Shown here: piece by piece, positions 14,734 to 22,812 of the stretch
How the letters are laid out: every line of letters starts with the position of its first letter
How positions within the stretch are numbered: the stretch's first letter is position 1
Source: an uncultured Eubacteriales bacterium
GTDB taxonomy: Bacteria; Bacillota; Clostridia; Oscillospirales; Oscillospiraceae
Direction of reading: 5' to 3'
NCBI GenBank assembly: GCA_900546415.1
Contig: URCY01000022.1
Span: 1 to 26,382, forward strand
DNA length: 26,382 nucleotides
Notes under the pieces: model-generated
The model's input: only the letters and a program-made list of their open reading frames with translations
What the model was told of the DNA's origin: nothing
Database searches by the model: none
Program-made: the position numbers and the translations under genes

Positions 14734-15906
14734 TTATTTCAGCAGGCTTTCCTCCGTCTCCGGATCAAAGAGCTGCATCAGCTCGGGATTGAACGCGAAG
14801 CGCACGGACGCGCCGATCTTCGTGCTGTTGAAGTCGATATCCGTCGTCGGAATGACGGCGACGACCTCGTCTTCCCCGGCGCGCAGGTGCAGATGCATCT
14901 CGCTTCCCATCATCTCGGAAACCTCGATTGTCGCATCGAGGCCGTCCTGCGTGAGCGCAATGTGTACCGGACGCACACCGGCGATCACCTTGCCCGGGCG
15001 CTGCCCGTTTTTGCGCAAAATCGCCTGCTGCTCGTCAGTGAGCTTAAACTCCCGGCCGAGGATCGTGACGCTGTAGTCACCGTTCGTGCAGTTGAGCGCG
15101 ACGTCGTGGAAGAAGTTCATCTGCGGCGTGCCGATGAAGCCCGCGACAAAGAGATTGGTGGGATGATAATAGACCTCCTGCGGCGTGCCGATCTGCTGAA
15201 TGAAGCCGTCGCGCATGATGACGATGCGGTCGCCGAGGGTCATGGCCTCGGTCTGGTCGTGCGTGACATAGAGGAAGGTCGTGTCGATGCTGGAGCGGAG
15301 CTTGATGATCTCCGCGCGCATCTGGTTTCGGAGCTTCGCGTCGAGGTTCGACAGCGGCTCGTCCATCAGCAGCACCTTCGGGTTGCGCACGATCGCGCGG
15401 CCGATCGCCACGCGCTGCCGCTGGCCGCCGGAGAGCGCCTTGGGCTTGCGGTCCAGATATTCCGTGATGTCGAGGATCTCAGCCGCCTCCATCACCTTTC
15501 TGCGGATCTCCTCCTTCGGCAGCTTCTTGAGCTTCAGAGAAAACGCCATGTTTTCATAGACGGTCATGTGCGGATAAAGCGCGTAGCTCTGGAATACCAT
15601 CGCAATGTCGCGATCCTTCGGCGCAACGTCGTTGACCAGACGGTCGCCGATGTACAGCTCGCCGTCCGAGATCTCCTCAAGACCGGCGACCATGCGCAGC
15701 GTCGTGGACTTGCCGCAGCCGGACGGGCCGACCAGCACGATGAACTCGCGATCCTTGATCTCAAGGTTGAAGTTCTGAACGGCGACGACGCCGTCGTCCG
15801 TGATTTGCAGATTGCTCTTCTTCTGCTCCTCACCCTTCTTGGGCTTGCGCTTTTTTTCCGTGTTGGGATAGATTTTTTTGATGTTTTTCAGTGTGACACT
15901 TGCCAT
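14734..15906 (-). CDS. ugpC: ABC transporter ATPase, UgpC/MsmX/MalK type
   Basis: A 390-residue ATPase that powers CUT1 sugar importers. Visible motifs: Walker A GPSGCGKSTT (about residues 60-69), signature LSGGQRQRVAIGRAI, Walker B VLLMDEPLSNLDAKLR, H-loop YVTHDQTEA, then the C-terminal regulatory OB-like domain (GVRPVHIAL). A Lys/Glu-rich insert (about residues 15-38, EKKRKPKKGEEQKK) lengthens the N-terminus compared with Bacillus MsmX. The start at 15906 gives the usual MASVTLKN; its ribosome site is weak. It has its own promoter and a separate transcript from the binding protein, in keeping with MsmX-type ATPases that serve several sugar importers. Here it lies next to the permease operon it most likely energises. 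Confidence 0.95.
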   Translation of the reverse strand: MASVTLKNIKKIYPNTEKKRKPKKGEEQKKSNLQITDDGVVAVQNFNLEIKDREFIVLVGPSGCGKSTTLRMVAGLEEISDGELYIGDRLVNDVAPKDRDIAMVFQSYALYPHMTVYENMAFSLKLKKLPKEEIRRKVMEAAEILDITEYLDRKPKALSGGQRQRVAIGRAIVRNPKVLLMDEPLSNLDAKLRNQMRAEIIKLRSSIDTTFLYVTHDQTEAMTLGDRIVIMRDGFIQQIGTPQEVYYHPTNLFVAGFIGTPQMNFFHDVALNCTNGDYSVTILGREFKLTDEQQAILRKNGQRPGKVIAGVRPVHIALTQDGLDATIEVSEMMGSEMHLHLRAGEDEVVAVIPTTDIDFNSTKIGASVRFAFNPELMQLFDPETEESLLK

Positions 15907-16065
15907 GAAACAGACTTTGATCCGGCTGCCTCCGCATCCCGAACCTCGCACGCGTCCGCGTTGGGGCGCCGCGCATTACGGCAGGTCTCCACACTGCCGC
16001 ACCGCAAGTCGAGCGGATGGGTCATTTCCTCCTTATCCGGCGGTTTGCGGCCATGGTTGTGGAGT

Positions 16066-16112
16066 GACCGCGCCTACCTTGATACGATAATCATATCACG
16101 GCAGGCGCGGTC
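16066..16112. promoter_or_regulatory. nested inverted repeat spanning the ugpC promoter
   Basis: GACCGCGCCT (16066-16075) and AGGCGCGGTC (16103-16112) are perfect 10-bp inverted arms 27 bases apart. A second short pair, TGATA/TATCA, lies inside. The -10 box sits between the arms, so this is either an operator-like site or a hairpin that ends transcripts arriving from the upstream unit; no T-tract follows it. Confidence 0.55.
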
Positions 16113-16119
16113 GGCGCAA
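16090..16119 (-). promoter_or_regulatory. ugpC promoter (extended -10)
   Basis: Minus strand TTGCGC (16119-16114), 18-base spacer, TATGAT (16095-16090) preceded by TGA, an extended -10. The predicted leader to the ugpC start is about 175 bases and shows no riboswitch I can recognise. Confidence 0.55.
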
Positions 16120-16179
16120 CGAACATTATTCACAAAATACAAGCGAAAAATTTGTTGAAAACGTCAGAACCCGGTCGGC

Positions 16180-16350
16180 TTATTGGCGATGCGGCAAATA
16201 ATAATCGTCTGCCTGTCGGAAAAACGGGCATTCGCCGCGTCGGCGGCTCACAATGCGGTACCATTCGTCCTCGTCGATGTCCATTGAGCAGTAGGATTGG
16301 TCGGTCTCCTCGTCGTAGTTGTAGTTCCAGCAGTCCTCACAATTTGGCAT
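16180..16350 (-). CDS. 56-residue four-Cys protein, DUF6472-like
   Basis: A small acidic, Tyr-rich protein. Four cysteines (Cys4, Cys7, Cys21, Cys41: PNCEDC...SYC...GECPFF) are arranged as a likely zinc or iron-sulfur site. It resembles the clostridial DUF6472 mini-proteins (NCxxC, YDE, DEDEWYR, CPFF). The ATG at 16350 shares its A with the TGA stop of the DUF2344 gene (TGATG) and has a GGGGAGGTG ribosome site, so it is translationally coupled. The longer upstream frame is only the end of that gene read in another frame. Function unknown; its place suggests a role with the radical SAM pair. Confidence 0.82.
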   Translation of the reverse strand: MPNCEDCWNYNYDEETDQSYCSMDIDEDEWYRIVSRRRGECPFFRQADDYYLPHRQ

Positions 16351-16991
16351 CAGCGAAACACCTCCCCTGTCGCGTCGAGCACCTCCAGCCGTCGGCAGGA
16401 GGCAAAATCCGGCCGGCACTCCGGCGCATAGCGCTTGAGCGCCGAAACAACGAGCATTGGGTTGAGCGCGGGATTCTGTGCGCTCACGGTCATTTGCAGG
16501 GTCAGCCTTCCCGGCTGCGACGACACTGCGAAATCATGCAGCAGCGGCTTGATGTCCGTCTCCTCCATGCCGCGCTTCGTGCGCTTCTCGACCGGAAGCG
16601 ACTCGCGCCCGAGCACGGCCGCTACCTCCTCCGGCTGCGGCGTCTGCCGGTCATATTCCAGCGTCAGCTCCACACGCAGGTCGGTCAGCTCCTTGGCCTT
16701 GCGGCCGCTCTCATAAAATTCGCGCACGCGCACGCCCTCCGGCAGGACGGCGTTCATCTGTTCGGGCGTGATCTCCAACGGTTCATCCAGCTCATATTCC
16801 AGAATTTCGCAGACGCTCTCCGTGCCGACGCTCAGCGGCAGCAGCACGGAGACATAGGCGTGGGGCGTGTAGCCCTGAGAATGGTGCAGCAGGACGCCCG
16901 CGCGCCGAAACGCGCGCTGCATCAGGCGCATGGTATCCAGATGGGACATCCAGACAGCGCGGCCGGTCTTTTCAAACAGCATTCTATGCAT
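16350..16991 (-). CDS. DUF2344 radical SAM-linked protein (TIGR03936 type)
   Basis: A 213-residue protein recognised by its start MLFEKTGRAVWMSHLDTMRLMQRAFRRAGVLLHHSQGYTPH...VLLPLSVGTESVCEI. Members are typically encoded directly after, or fused to, the B12-binding-type radical SAM protein, as here: the two genes overlap by 8 bases. The start at 16991 is chosen by GGGAGGAAACTGCG; an ATG three codons later is possible. The molecular role of the pair is not established; in many bacteria it neighbours RNase G and ribosomal protein L21 genes, which are absent here. Confidence 0.9.
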   Translation of the reverse strand: MHRMLFEKTGRAVWMSHLDTMRLMQRAFRRAGVLLHHSQGYTPHAYVSVLLPLSVGTESVCEILEYELDEPLEITPEQMNAVLPEGVRVREFYESGRKAKELTDLRVELTLEYDRQTPQPEEVAAVLGRESLPVEKRTKRGMEETDIKPLLHDFAVSSQPGRLTLQMTVSAQNPALNPMLVVSALKRYAPECRPDFASCRRLEVLDATGEVFR

Positions 16992-18819
16992 CGCAGTTTC
17001 CTCCCTTCAGGAGGCAGCTCGCGCCGCAGGCGCTGCACTGCGTGCGGCAGTCCGGGGTCGTCTCGGAGCGGTAAGCGCGCTCGCGCTCGCGCTTGAGATA
17101 GGCCGTGCGCACGCCGTCGGAGACCGTGCTCCACGGCAGCAGCTCCTCAAGGCCATAGCCGCGCGTGGTATAGAAATCCGGGTCGACGCCGCAGGCGGCG
17201 AAGGCGTCCAGCCACGCCTGATAGTCAAAATATTCGTCCCAGCCGTCGAGCTTGCAGCCGCGCCGGACGGCCTCCTCCAGAACCGGAGCCAGACGGCGGT
17301 CGCCGCGCGCCAAAACGGCCTCAAGGCGGCTCAAATTGGCCTCGTGCCAGTTATATTCGATGCTGCGCGAGGGCATATGATCCTTCAGCAGGCGCTGGCG
17401 GCGCATATATTCCTCGGGCGTGATCTGCTTTTCCCACTGGAAGGGCGTGAACGGCTTCGGGACAAAATATGCCGTTGCAACGTGGATGCGCACACCGCGC
17501 TTCTTGTTTTTGGCGCGCTCCTTCCACGTTTTGAGCACCTTATAGACCAGCTCGGCAATGCCGAGCACGTCCTCGTCGGTCTCAGTCGGCAGTCCCAGCA
17601 TGAAATAGAGCTTCACATTGTTCCAGCCGCCCTCAAAGGCCAGCGCACAGGTCTCGAGGATCTCCTCCTCGGTGACGTTTTTGTTGATGGCGTCGCGCAG
17701 ACGCTGCGTTCCGGCCTCCGGCGCAAAGGTCAGGCCGCTCTTGCGCACCTGCTGCAGACGGAGCATCAGCTCGCGCGAGAAATTATCCGCGCGGAGCGAC
17801 GGCACGGACAGATTGATCTTGCGCGGCACGCAGTAGGCCTGCATTTTGTCGATCAGGCCGGGCAGATCGCGGTAGTCCGACGTGGAAAGGCTCGAAAGCG
17901 TCAGCTCATGGCAGCCGGATTGCTCCAAAAGCTCCTGTGCCTGCCGCGCCAGCAGCTCCTGCGAGCGCCGCCGCACCGGGCGATAGGTGAAGCCCGCCTG
18001 ACAGAAGCGGCAGCCGCGGATGCAGCCGCGCATGATCTCCAGATTCACGCGGTCATGGACGATCTCGGTGTTCGGGATGATGATGTCCGTGGGGTAAAGC
18101 GCGTCGTCAAGCGGCTCGATGATGCGTTTCTGCACGGTCGCAGGAGCGCCCTGCTGCGGAACAATCGCGCGGAGCGTGCCGTCGTCGTTGTAGCTGTGCT
18201 CATAGAACGACGGAACATAGACGCCGTCGATCTTGGCGACCTCGCGGAGAAACTCCTCCTTGCTCAGCCCGTTTTTCTTCGCCGCGCGGTAGCACTCCAG
18301 GATCTCCTCGGTGCTGCGCTCCCCTTCTCCAAGGGAGAAAAAGTCAAAAAACGGCGCAAGCGGCTCGGCGTTATAGGTGCAGGCGCCGCCCGCAAAAACG
18401 ATGTGCTCCAGGCCCGGCCGGTCGGCGGCGCGCAGCGGGATATTCCCCATGCGGAGCATGTTGAGCACGTTGGTATAGCTCATCTCATAGCCGATGGAGA
18501 AGGCGATCAGATCGAATGCCTCCATCGGGTCGCCGCTTTCGAGCGCATAGAGCGGGATCCCCTGCTCCCGCATGGCGTCCTCCATATCGCCCCACGGCGC
18601 GAACACGCGCTCGCACCAGACGCCCTGCATCCGGTTCATGACCGCGTAAAGAATCTTCATGCCGAGGTTCGACATGCCGATCTCATAGGTATCAGGGAAG
18701 CAGAAGGCGACGCGCAGCTCGACCTCGCTTTTGTTTTTGATGATCTCGTGATATTCCCCACCCACGTACCGCGCAGGCTTCTGCACGGTGGGCAGGATGC
18801 GTTTGATTCTTTGGTCCAT
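16984..18819 (-). CDS. B12-binding-domain radical SAM protein (TIGR03960 type)
   Basis: A 611-residue protein. The N-terminal part (about 30-230) has the cobalamin-binding-like fold region of this family (VAFCFPDTYEIGMSNLGMKILYAVMN), and the radical SAM core carries the CxxxCxxC cluster motif at Cys266, Cys270 and Cys273 (RGCIRGCRFCQAG). A Cys-rich tail (CRTQCSACGASCL) closes the protein. It should bind one [4Fe-4S] cluster and S-adenosylmethionine; the substrate is unknown. The start at 18819 directly abuts the TAA of the rfbA gene. It is translated in one coupled unit with DUF2344 and the four-Cys mini-protein. In many genomes the DUF2344 part is fused to this chain; here they remain separate. 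Confidence 0.92.
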   Translation of the reverse strand: MDQRIKRILPTVQKPARYVGGEYHEIIKNKSEVELRVAFCFPDTYEIGMSNLGMKILYAVMNRMQGVWCERVFAPWGDMEDAMREQGIPLYALESGDPMEAFDLIAFSIGYEMSYTNVLNMLRMGNIPLRAADRPGLEHIVFAGGACTYNAEPLAPFFDFFSLGEGERSTEEILECYRAAKKNGLSKEEFLREVAKIDGVYVPSFYEHSYNDDGTLRAIVPQQGAPATVQKRIIEPLDDALYPTDIIIPNTEIVHDRVNLEIMRGCIRGCRFCQAGFTYRPVRRRSQELLARQAQELLEQSGCHELTLSSLSTSDYRDLPGLIDKMQAYCVPRKINLSVPSLRADNFSRELMLRLQQVRKSGLTFAPEAGTQRLRDAINKNVTEEEILETCALAFEGGWNNVKLYFMLGLPTETDEDVLGIAELVYKVLKTWKERAKNKKRGVRIHVATAYFVPKPFTPFQWEKQITPEEYMRRQRLLKDHMPSRSIEYNWHEANLSRLEAVLARGDRRLAPVLEEAVRRGCKLDGWDEYFDYQAWLDAFAACGVDPDFYTTRGYGLEELLPWSTVSDGVRTAYLKRERERAYRSETTPDCRTQCSACGASCLLKGGNCDA

Positions 18820-19686
18820 TTATTTCTTTCCCAAGCTCAAAAGATATTGCCCGTATTCCGTCATTTTCAGGTCGTTTCCGATCGCGTAAAGCTGCTCGGT
18901 GGTGATAAAGCCCTTCGACCACGCGATCTCCTCCGGGCAGGCAATGTAAAGCCCCTGCCGGGATTGCACCGCCTCGACATATTGCGCAGCGTTGAGCATT
19001 CCCTCGGGCGTGCCGGTGTCAAGCCACGCCATGCCGCGCGTCATCAGCCCGACGCGCAGCTCGCCGCGCTTGAGATATTCCTCGTTCAGCGCCGTGATCT
19101 CCAGCTCGCCGCGCGCCGAGGGCTTGAGCGTTTTGGCCAGCTCAACCGCCTTGCCGTCATAGAAATACAGACCCGGCACGGCGTAATTGGATCTCGGATG
19201 CTCCGGCTTTTCCTCAATGGAAAGGACGCGGTTGTTTTCGTCAAATTCCACCACGCCGTAGGCGCGCGGATTCCGAACCGGGTAGCCGAAGATCGTCGCG
19301 CCGGACTCCTGCTGCGCGGCGTCCCAGAGCAGATAGCTCAGCTGCTCGCCGTGGAACATGTTGTCGCCCAGAACCAGACAGCACCGGTCGCCCGCCAGAA
19401 AATCCTCCGCGATCAGGAACGCATCGGCAATGCCGCGCGCGACGTACTGAATGCCGTAGCTCATGTGCACGCCGTATTGGCTGCCGTCGCCCAGCAGGCG
19501 CTGATAGCTTTCCACGTCGGGCGGCGCCGTGATGAGCATGATGTCGCGGATCCCGGCCGTAAGAAGCACGGAAAGCGGATAATACACCATCGGCTTATCA
19601 TAGATCGGGATCAGCGGCTTGCTCATGGCCTTGGTCATCGGATAAAGGCGGCTTCCCTTGCCGCCGGCAAGAATGATACCCTTCAT
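18820..19686 (-). CDS. rfbA: glucose-1-phosphate thymidylyltransferase
   Basis: A 288-residue RmlA/RfbA-type nucleotidyltransferase that makes dTDP-glucose from dTTP and glucose-1-phosphate, the first step of dTDP-rhamnose synthesis. The N-terminal nucleotide loop LAGGKGSRLYPMTKAMSKPL (about residues 6-25) and the motifs YKPM-like YDKPMVYYPLSVLL, LGDNMFHG, EEKPEHPRSNYAVPGLYFYD and MAWLDTGTPEGML are intact, and the length is typical of RmlA. ATG follows AGGAGAAG. No rfbB, rfbC or rfbD is near; instead it heads the radical SAM unit with zero bases between genes, so it is an orphan in an unusual operon. Confidence 0.95.
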   Translation of the reverse strand: MKGIILAGGKGSRLYPMTKAMSKPLIPIYDKPMVYYPLSVLLTAGIRDIMLITAPPDVESYQRLLGDGSQYGVHMSYGIQYVARGIADAFLIAEDFLAGDRCCLVLGDNMFHGEQLSYLLWDAAQQESGATIFGYPVRNPRAYGVVEFDENNRVLSIEEKPEHPRSNYAVPGLYFYDGKAVELAKTLKPSARGELEITALNEEYLKRGELRVGLMTRGMAWLDTGTPEGMLNAAQYVEAVQSRQGLYIACPEEIAWSKGFITTEQLYAIGNDLKMTEYGQYLLSLGKK

Positions 19687-19734
19687 AAAAATGCTTCTCC
19701 TATGTTCGATCTGTTTTTTCGTTTCCCCATTCTT

Positions 19735-19763
19735 ATCATATCACATTCCGCCCGAAACTGCAA
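19735..19763 (-). promoter_or_regulatory. promoter of the rfbA-radical SAM unit
   Basis: Minus strand TTGCAG (19763-19758), 17-base spacer, TATGAT (19740-19735) with an extended TGA before it. About 48 bases upstream of the rfbA start. Confidence 0.7.
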
Positions 19764-19772
19764 GCATATTGA

Positions 19773-19798
19773 AAGGGCGCTGCCGAAGCAGCGCCCTT
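19773..19798. other. 11-bp hairpin with CGAA loop upstream of the rfbA promoter
   Basis: AAGGGCGCTGC (19773-19783) pairs perfectly with 19788-19798 over a CGAA tetraloop on the plus strand (TTCG on the minus strand). It could stop read-through from the trpB side, with the weak run TTTCAATAT after it on the minus strand. Confidence 0.5.
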
Positions 19799-19857
19799 CA
19801 GCGTGTCAAAAACCTTCGAGGCAAGCTATTTTACCCCAAAAACATCCTGATTTTCGT

Positions 19858-20109
19858 GTCATTGCGAGGCCGCAGCGCGGCCGTGGCAATCTTTAAGCCA
19901 AAGGCATGGCATCCCGTGGCGAAGCACGGGAGTACGTAGCAAAAAGGAACCCCTATCATAAAAAACAGGAGATTTGCTGCATCGTTTCGCGTCCTCTCTC
20001 TTCATTCCAAGGCTTTGTTTCGTTCCGCTCAACCATATTTCGTTTCGGAATGACAAATCGCGTCGTTAAAGATTGCCGCGTCGGGCGCACGCGCCCTCCT
20101 CGCAAGGAC
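19858..20109. repeat. inverted pair of dispersed palindromic repeats in a gene-free gap
   Basis: The 587-base gap 19687-20273 holds no credible gene. Its middle carries two divergent copies of one palindromic repeat in inverted orientation: 19858-19896 and 20066-20109. Read in the same direction, both begin TTAAAGATTGCC and end CCTCGCAA-GACA, with different G/C-rich hairpin cores (GGCCGC/GCGGCC and GGGCGC/GCGCCC). Between them lie a CCCGTG/CACGGG hairpin (19913-19930) and a TCATTCC/GGAATGA pair (20002-20008, 20047-20053). The CATTGCGAGG...GTGGCAATC style is that of interspersed palindromic repeats seen in many bacterial genomes. Confidence 0.7.
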
Positions 20110-20225
20110 AGAATCGATAGGCTCGATTGAAAACACGGAACGCAAAATCCAATCTTTGGAATCCGTAAAACGTTTCTTATTTGTTGATTGCTTTTGACGG
20201 TTCCGGACTTTTTTTGACAGTTTGA

Positions 20226-20264
20226 AAACGACACGCCCTCTTGAGCCAAGAGGGCGTGTCGTTT
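20226..20264 (-). terminator. trpB terminator
   Basis: A perfect 17-bp stem (20226-20242 with 20248-20264, 5-base loop) lies 9 bases past the trpB stop and ends in GTTTTC on the minus strand. Its outer A/T ends make it potentially bidirectional. Confidence 0.85.
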
Positions 20265-20273
20265 GTCGATTGT

Positions 20274-21641
20274 TTATCCGTTGACCTGCGGGAGCTTTGC
20301 CAGACTTGCGGCAATCTCCTCGTCGGTGGGGATGCGGTCGGTCATTTCGCCGTCGTTGAACCTCTGATAGGCGACGAGGTCGAAATAGCCCGTTCCGGTC
20401 AGACCGAAGACGATGTTCTTTTCCTCGCCGGTCTCCTTGCACTTGAGCGCTTCGTCGATCGCGACGCGGATGGCGTGGCTGCTCTCCGGCGCGGGCAGGA
20501 TGCCCTCGACGCGCGCAAACTGCTCTGCGGCCTCGAAGACCTTCGTCTGTTCAACGCTTGTGGCCTCAAGATAGCCGTCGTTATAGAGCTGGGAGACGAT
20601 GCTGCTCATGCCGTGATAGCGCAGGCCGCCCGCGTGGTTGGCCGACGGGATGAAGGAGCTGCCGAGGGTATACATCTTCGCGAGCGGGCAGACGCAGCCG
20701 GTGTCGCAGAAGTCATAGGCATATTTGCCGCGCGTCAGGCTCGGGCAGGAGGCCGGCTCGACCGCGATGATGCGCACGTCGGATTCGCCGCGCAGCTTCT
20801 CGCCGACGAACGGGGCGATCAGGCCGCCGAGGTTGCTGCCGCCGCCCGCGCAGCCGATGATGATGTCGGGCTTGATGCCGTATTTATCCAGCGCGGTCTT
20901 GGTCTCCAGACCGATCACGCTCTGATGCAGCAGCACCTGCGAGAGCACCGAGCCGAGCACATAGCGATAGCCCTCGTGGGAAACGGCCGTTTCGACCGCC
21001 TCGGAGATGGCGCAGCCGAGCGAGCCGGTCGTGCCGGGGAATTCGGCGTTGATCCTGCGGCCGACCTCCGTCTCCATCGACGGCGACGGGGTCACGCTCG
21101 CACCGTAGGTGCGCATGACCTCGCGGCGGAAGGGCTTCTGCTCGTAGGACACCTTGACCATGAAGACCTTGCAGTCCAGATCAAAATAGCTGCACGCCAT
21201 GGAAAGCGCCGTGCCCCACTGGCCTGCGCCTGTCTCGGTCGTCACGCCCTTGAGACCCTGCTTCTTGGCATAATAGGCCTGCGCAATGGCGGAGTTGAGC
21301 TTGTGACTGCCGGAGGTGTTGTTGCCCTCGAACTTATAATAGATGTGCGCCGGCGTGCCGAGCTTCTTTTCCAGACAATAGGCGCGCACCAGCGGCGACG
21401 GGCGGAACATTTTATAAAAATTACGGATCTCGTCGGGAATGGGGATGAACGGCGTCGTGTTGTCCAGCTCCTGCTCGGCCAGCTCGCGGCAGAACACACC
21501 GCTGAGCTCTTCAAGCGTCATGGGCTTGCCGGTTCCGGGGTTGAGCAGGGGAGCGGGCTTGTTTTTCATGTCCGCGCGGACGTTATACCATGCCTTCGGC
21601 ATCTCCGATTCTTCCAGATAGATCTTGTACGGGATTTCCAT
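20274..21641 (-). CDS. trpB: tryptophan synthase beta chain, TrpB2 type
   Basis: A 455-residue PLP enzyme that joins indole and serine to tryptophan. The PLP lysine is Lys114 in SGSHKLNSA, the catalytic-type Glu is Glu136 in TETGAGQWG, and the PLP phosphate loop is GGGSN (about 266-270). The length and the N-terminus (YNVRADMKNKPAPLLNPGTGKPMTLEEL, RPSPLVRAYCLEKKLGTPAHIYYKFEGNNTSGS) are of the TrpB2 group, not the classical TrpB1 that pairs with TrpA. No trpA or other trp gene is adjacent. The ATG has AAAGGAG upstream. Expression is set by the T-box leader directly in front, so the cell makes it when tryptophan-tRNA is uncharged. A role in indole salvage is likely (inference). Confidence 0.95.
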   Translation of the reverse strand: MEIPYKIYLEESEMPKAWYNVRADMKNKPAPLLNPGTGKPMTLEELSGVFCRELAEQELDNTTPFIPIPDEIRNFYKMFRPSPLVRAYCLEKKLGTPAHIYYKFEGNNTSGSHKLNSAIAQAYYAKKQGLKGVTTETGAGQWGTALSMACSYFDLDCKVFMVKVSYEQKPFRREVMRTYGASVTPSPSMETEVGRRINAEFPGTTGSLGCAISEAVETAVSHEGYRYVLGSVLSQVLLHQSVIGLETKTALDKYGIKPDIIIGCAGGGSNLGGLIAPFVGEKLRGESDVRIIAVEPASCPSLTRGKYAYDFCDTGCVCPLAKMYTLGSSFIPSANHAGGLRYHGMSSIVSQLYNDGYLEATSVEQTKVFEAAEQFARVEGILPAPESSHAIRVAIDEALKCKETGEEKNIVFGLTGTGYFDLVAYQRFNDGEMTDRIPTDEEIAASLAKLPQVNG

Positions 21642-21679
21642 GTTGTTGTTCTCCTTTCAAATTCTTTGGGAGAGGATAT

Positions 21680-21945
21680 AAAAAACTCCTGTCCCAGTTC
21701 CTTTGCTGGGACAGGAGTGAAAGTCATTCCTGCGGTGCCACCCGGCTTGCTGCATTGCAGCCACTTAGCGCGTACTGATATGCGCTGACACTTGCTAACG
21801 GAGTGTCGACTCCGGCTTGCCTACTGAATTTCGGCTCGCCCTCCGATGCCCATTCCAAACGATCGTCCATACCGCACTCGCACCAACGGCGGCTCTCTGA
21901 GATTTCGGAATCGAATGTACTTCCACATCATCAACGGTTTTCTAT
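21680..21945 (-). ncRNA. tryptophan-specific T-box leader
   Basis: A T-box riboswitch that senses uncharged tRNA. The conserved T-box sequence GGGTGGCACCGCA is at 21743-21731 (minus strand). The terminator stem 21718-21706/21697-21685 (ACTCCTGTCCCAG partner) is followed by a T-run at 21684-21680. Upstream are the stem I features: AAGTA near the 5' end, CAGAGAG, and GGAATGGGCATC, where TGG (21852-21850) follows GAA and is the likely specifier codon for tryptophan. The exact stem I pairing was judged by eye. The gene downstream, trpB, agrees with the specifier. Confidence 0.92.
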
Positions 21946-21974
21946 ATTTAAGCACAGAAGGCGGAATTTGTCAA
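21946..21974 (-). promoter_or_regulatory. promoter of the T-box/trpB transcript
   Basis: Perfect TTGACA (21974-21969), 17-base spacer, TTAAAT (21951-21946) on the minus strand. It lies only 20 bases before the deoC stop region. Confidence 0.7.
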
Positions 21975-21993
21975 TCCCTGTTTTGCAGATTTT

Positions 21994-22728
<735 letters not shown>

Positions 22729-22777
22729 TTCTTTGATTCCTTTCGTTTCAGATCTGGATGGAGTTTTGCTTAAGGCT

Positions 22778-22806
22778 AGCATAACACAGTTTTGAGAGTG
22801 TGTCAA
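22778..22806 (-). promoter_or_regulatory. deoC promoter
   Basis: Perfect TTGACA (22806-22801), 17-base spacer, TATGCT (22783-22778). The -35 box begins 6 bases past the stop codon of the topoisomerase gene, and there is no terminator between them. Confidence 0.75.
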
Positions 22807-22812
22807 GCTCAA

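Noticed and set aside
16153..16167. Catabolite-response-like site (TTGAAAACGTCAGAA) upstream of ugpC
   Set aside because: Only the first half matches the CcpA consensus; the conserved second-half positions are wrong.
15907..16179. Small plus-strand frame in the gap upstream of ugpC
   Set aside because: Pro/Arg-rich low-complexity translation, no ribosome site, and it covers the ugpC promoter and inverted repeat.
16930..19896. 988-codon plus-strand frame opposite the radical SAM and rfbA genes
   Set aside because: Crosses two well-supported genes and an intergenic promoter, has no motif, and is explained by GC-rich third positions.
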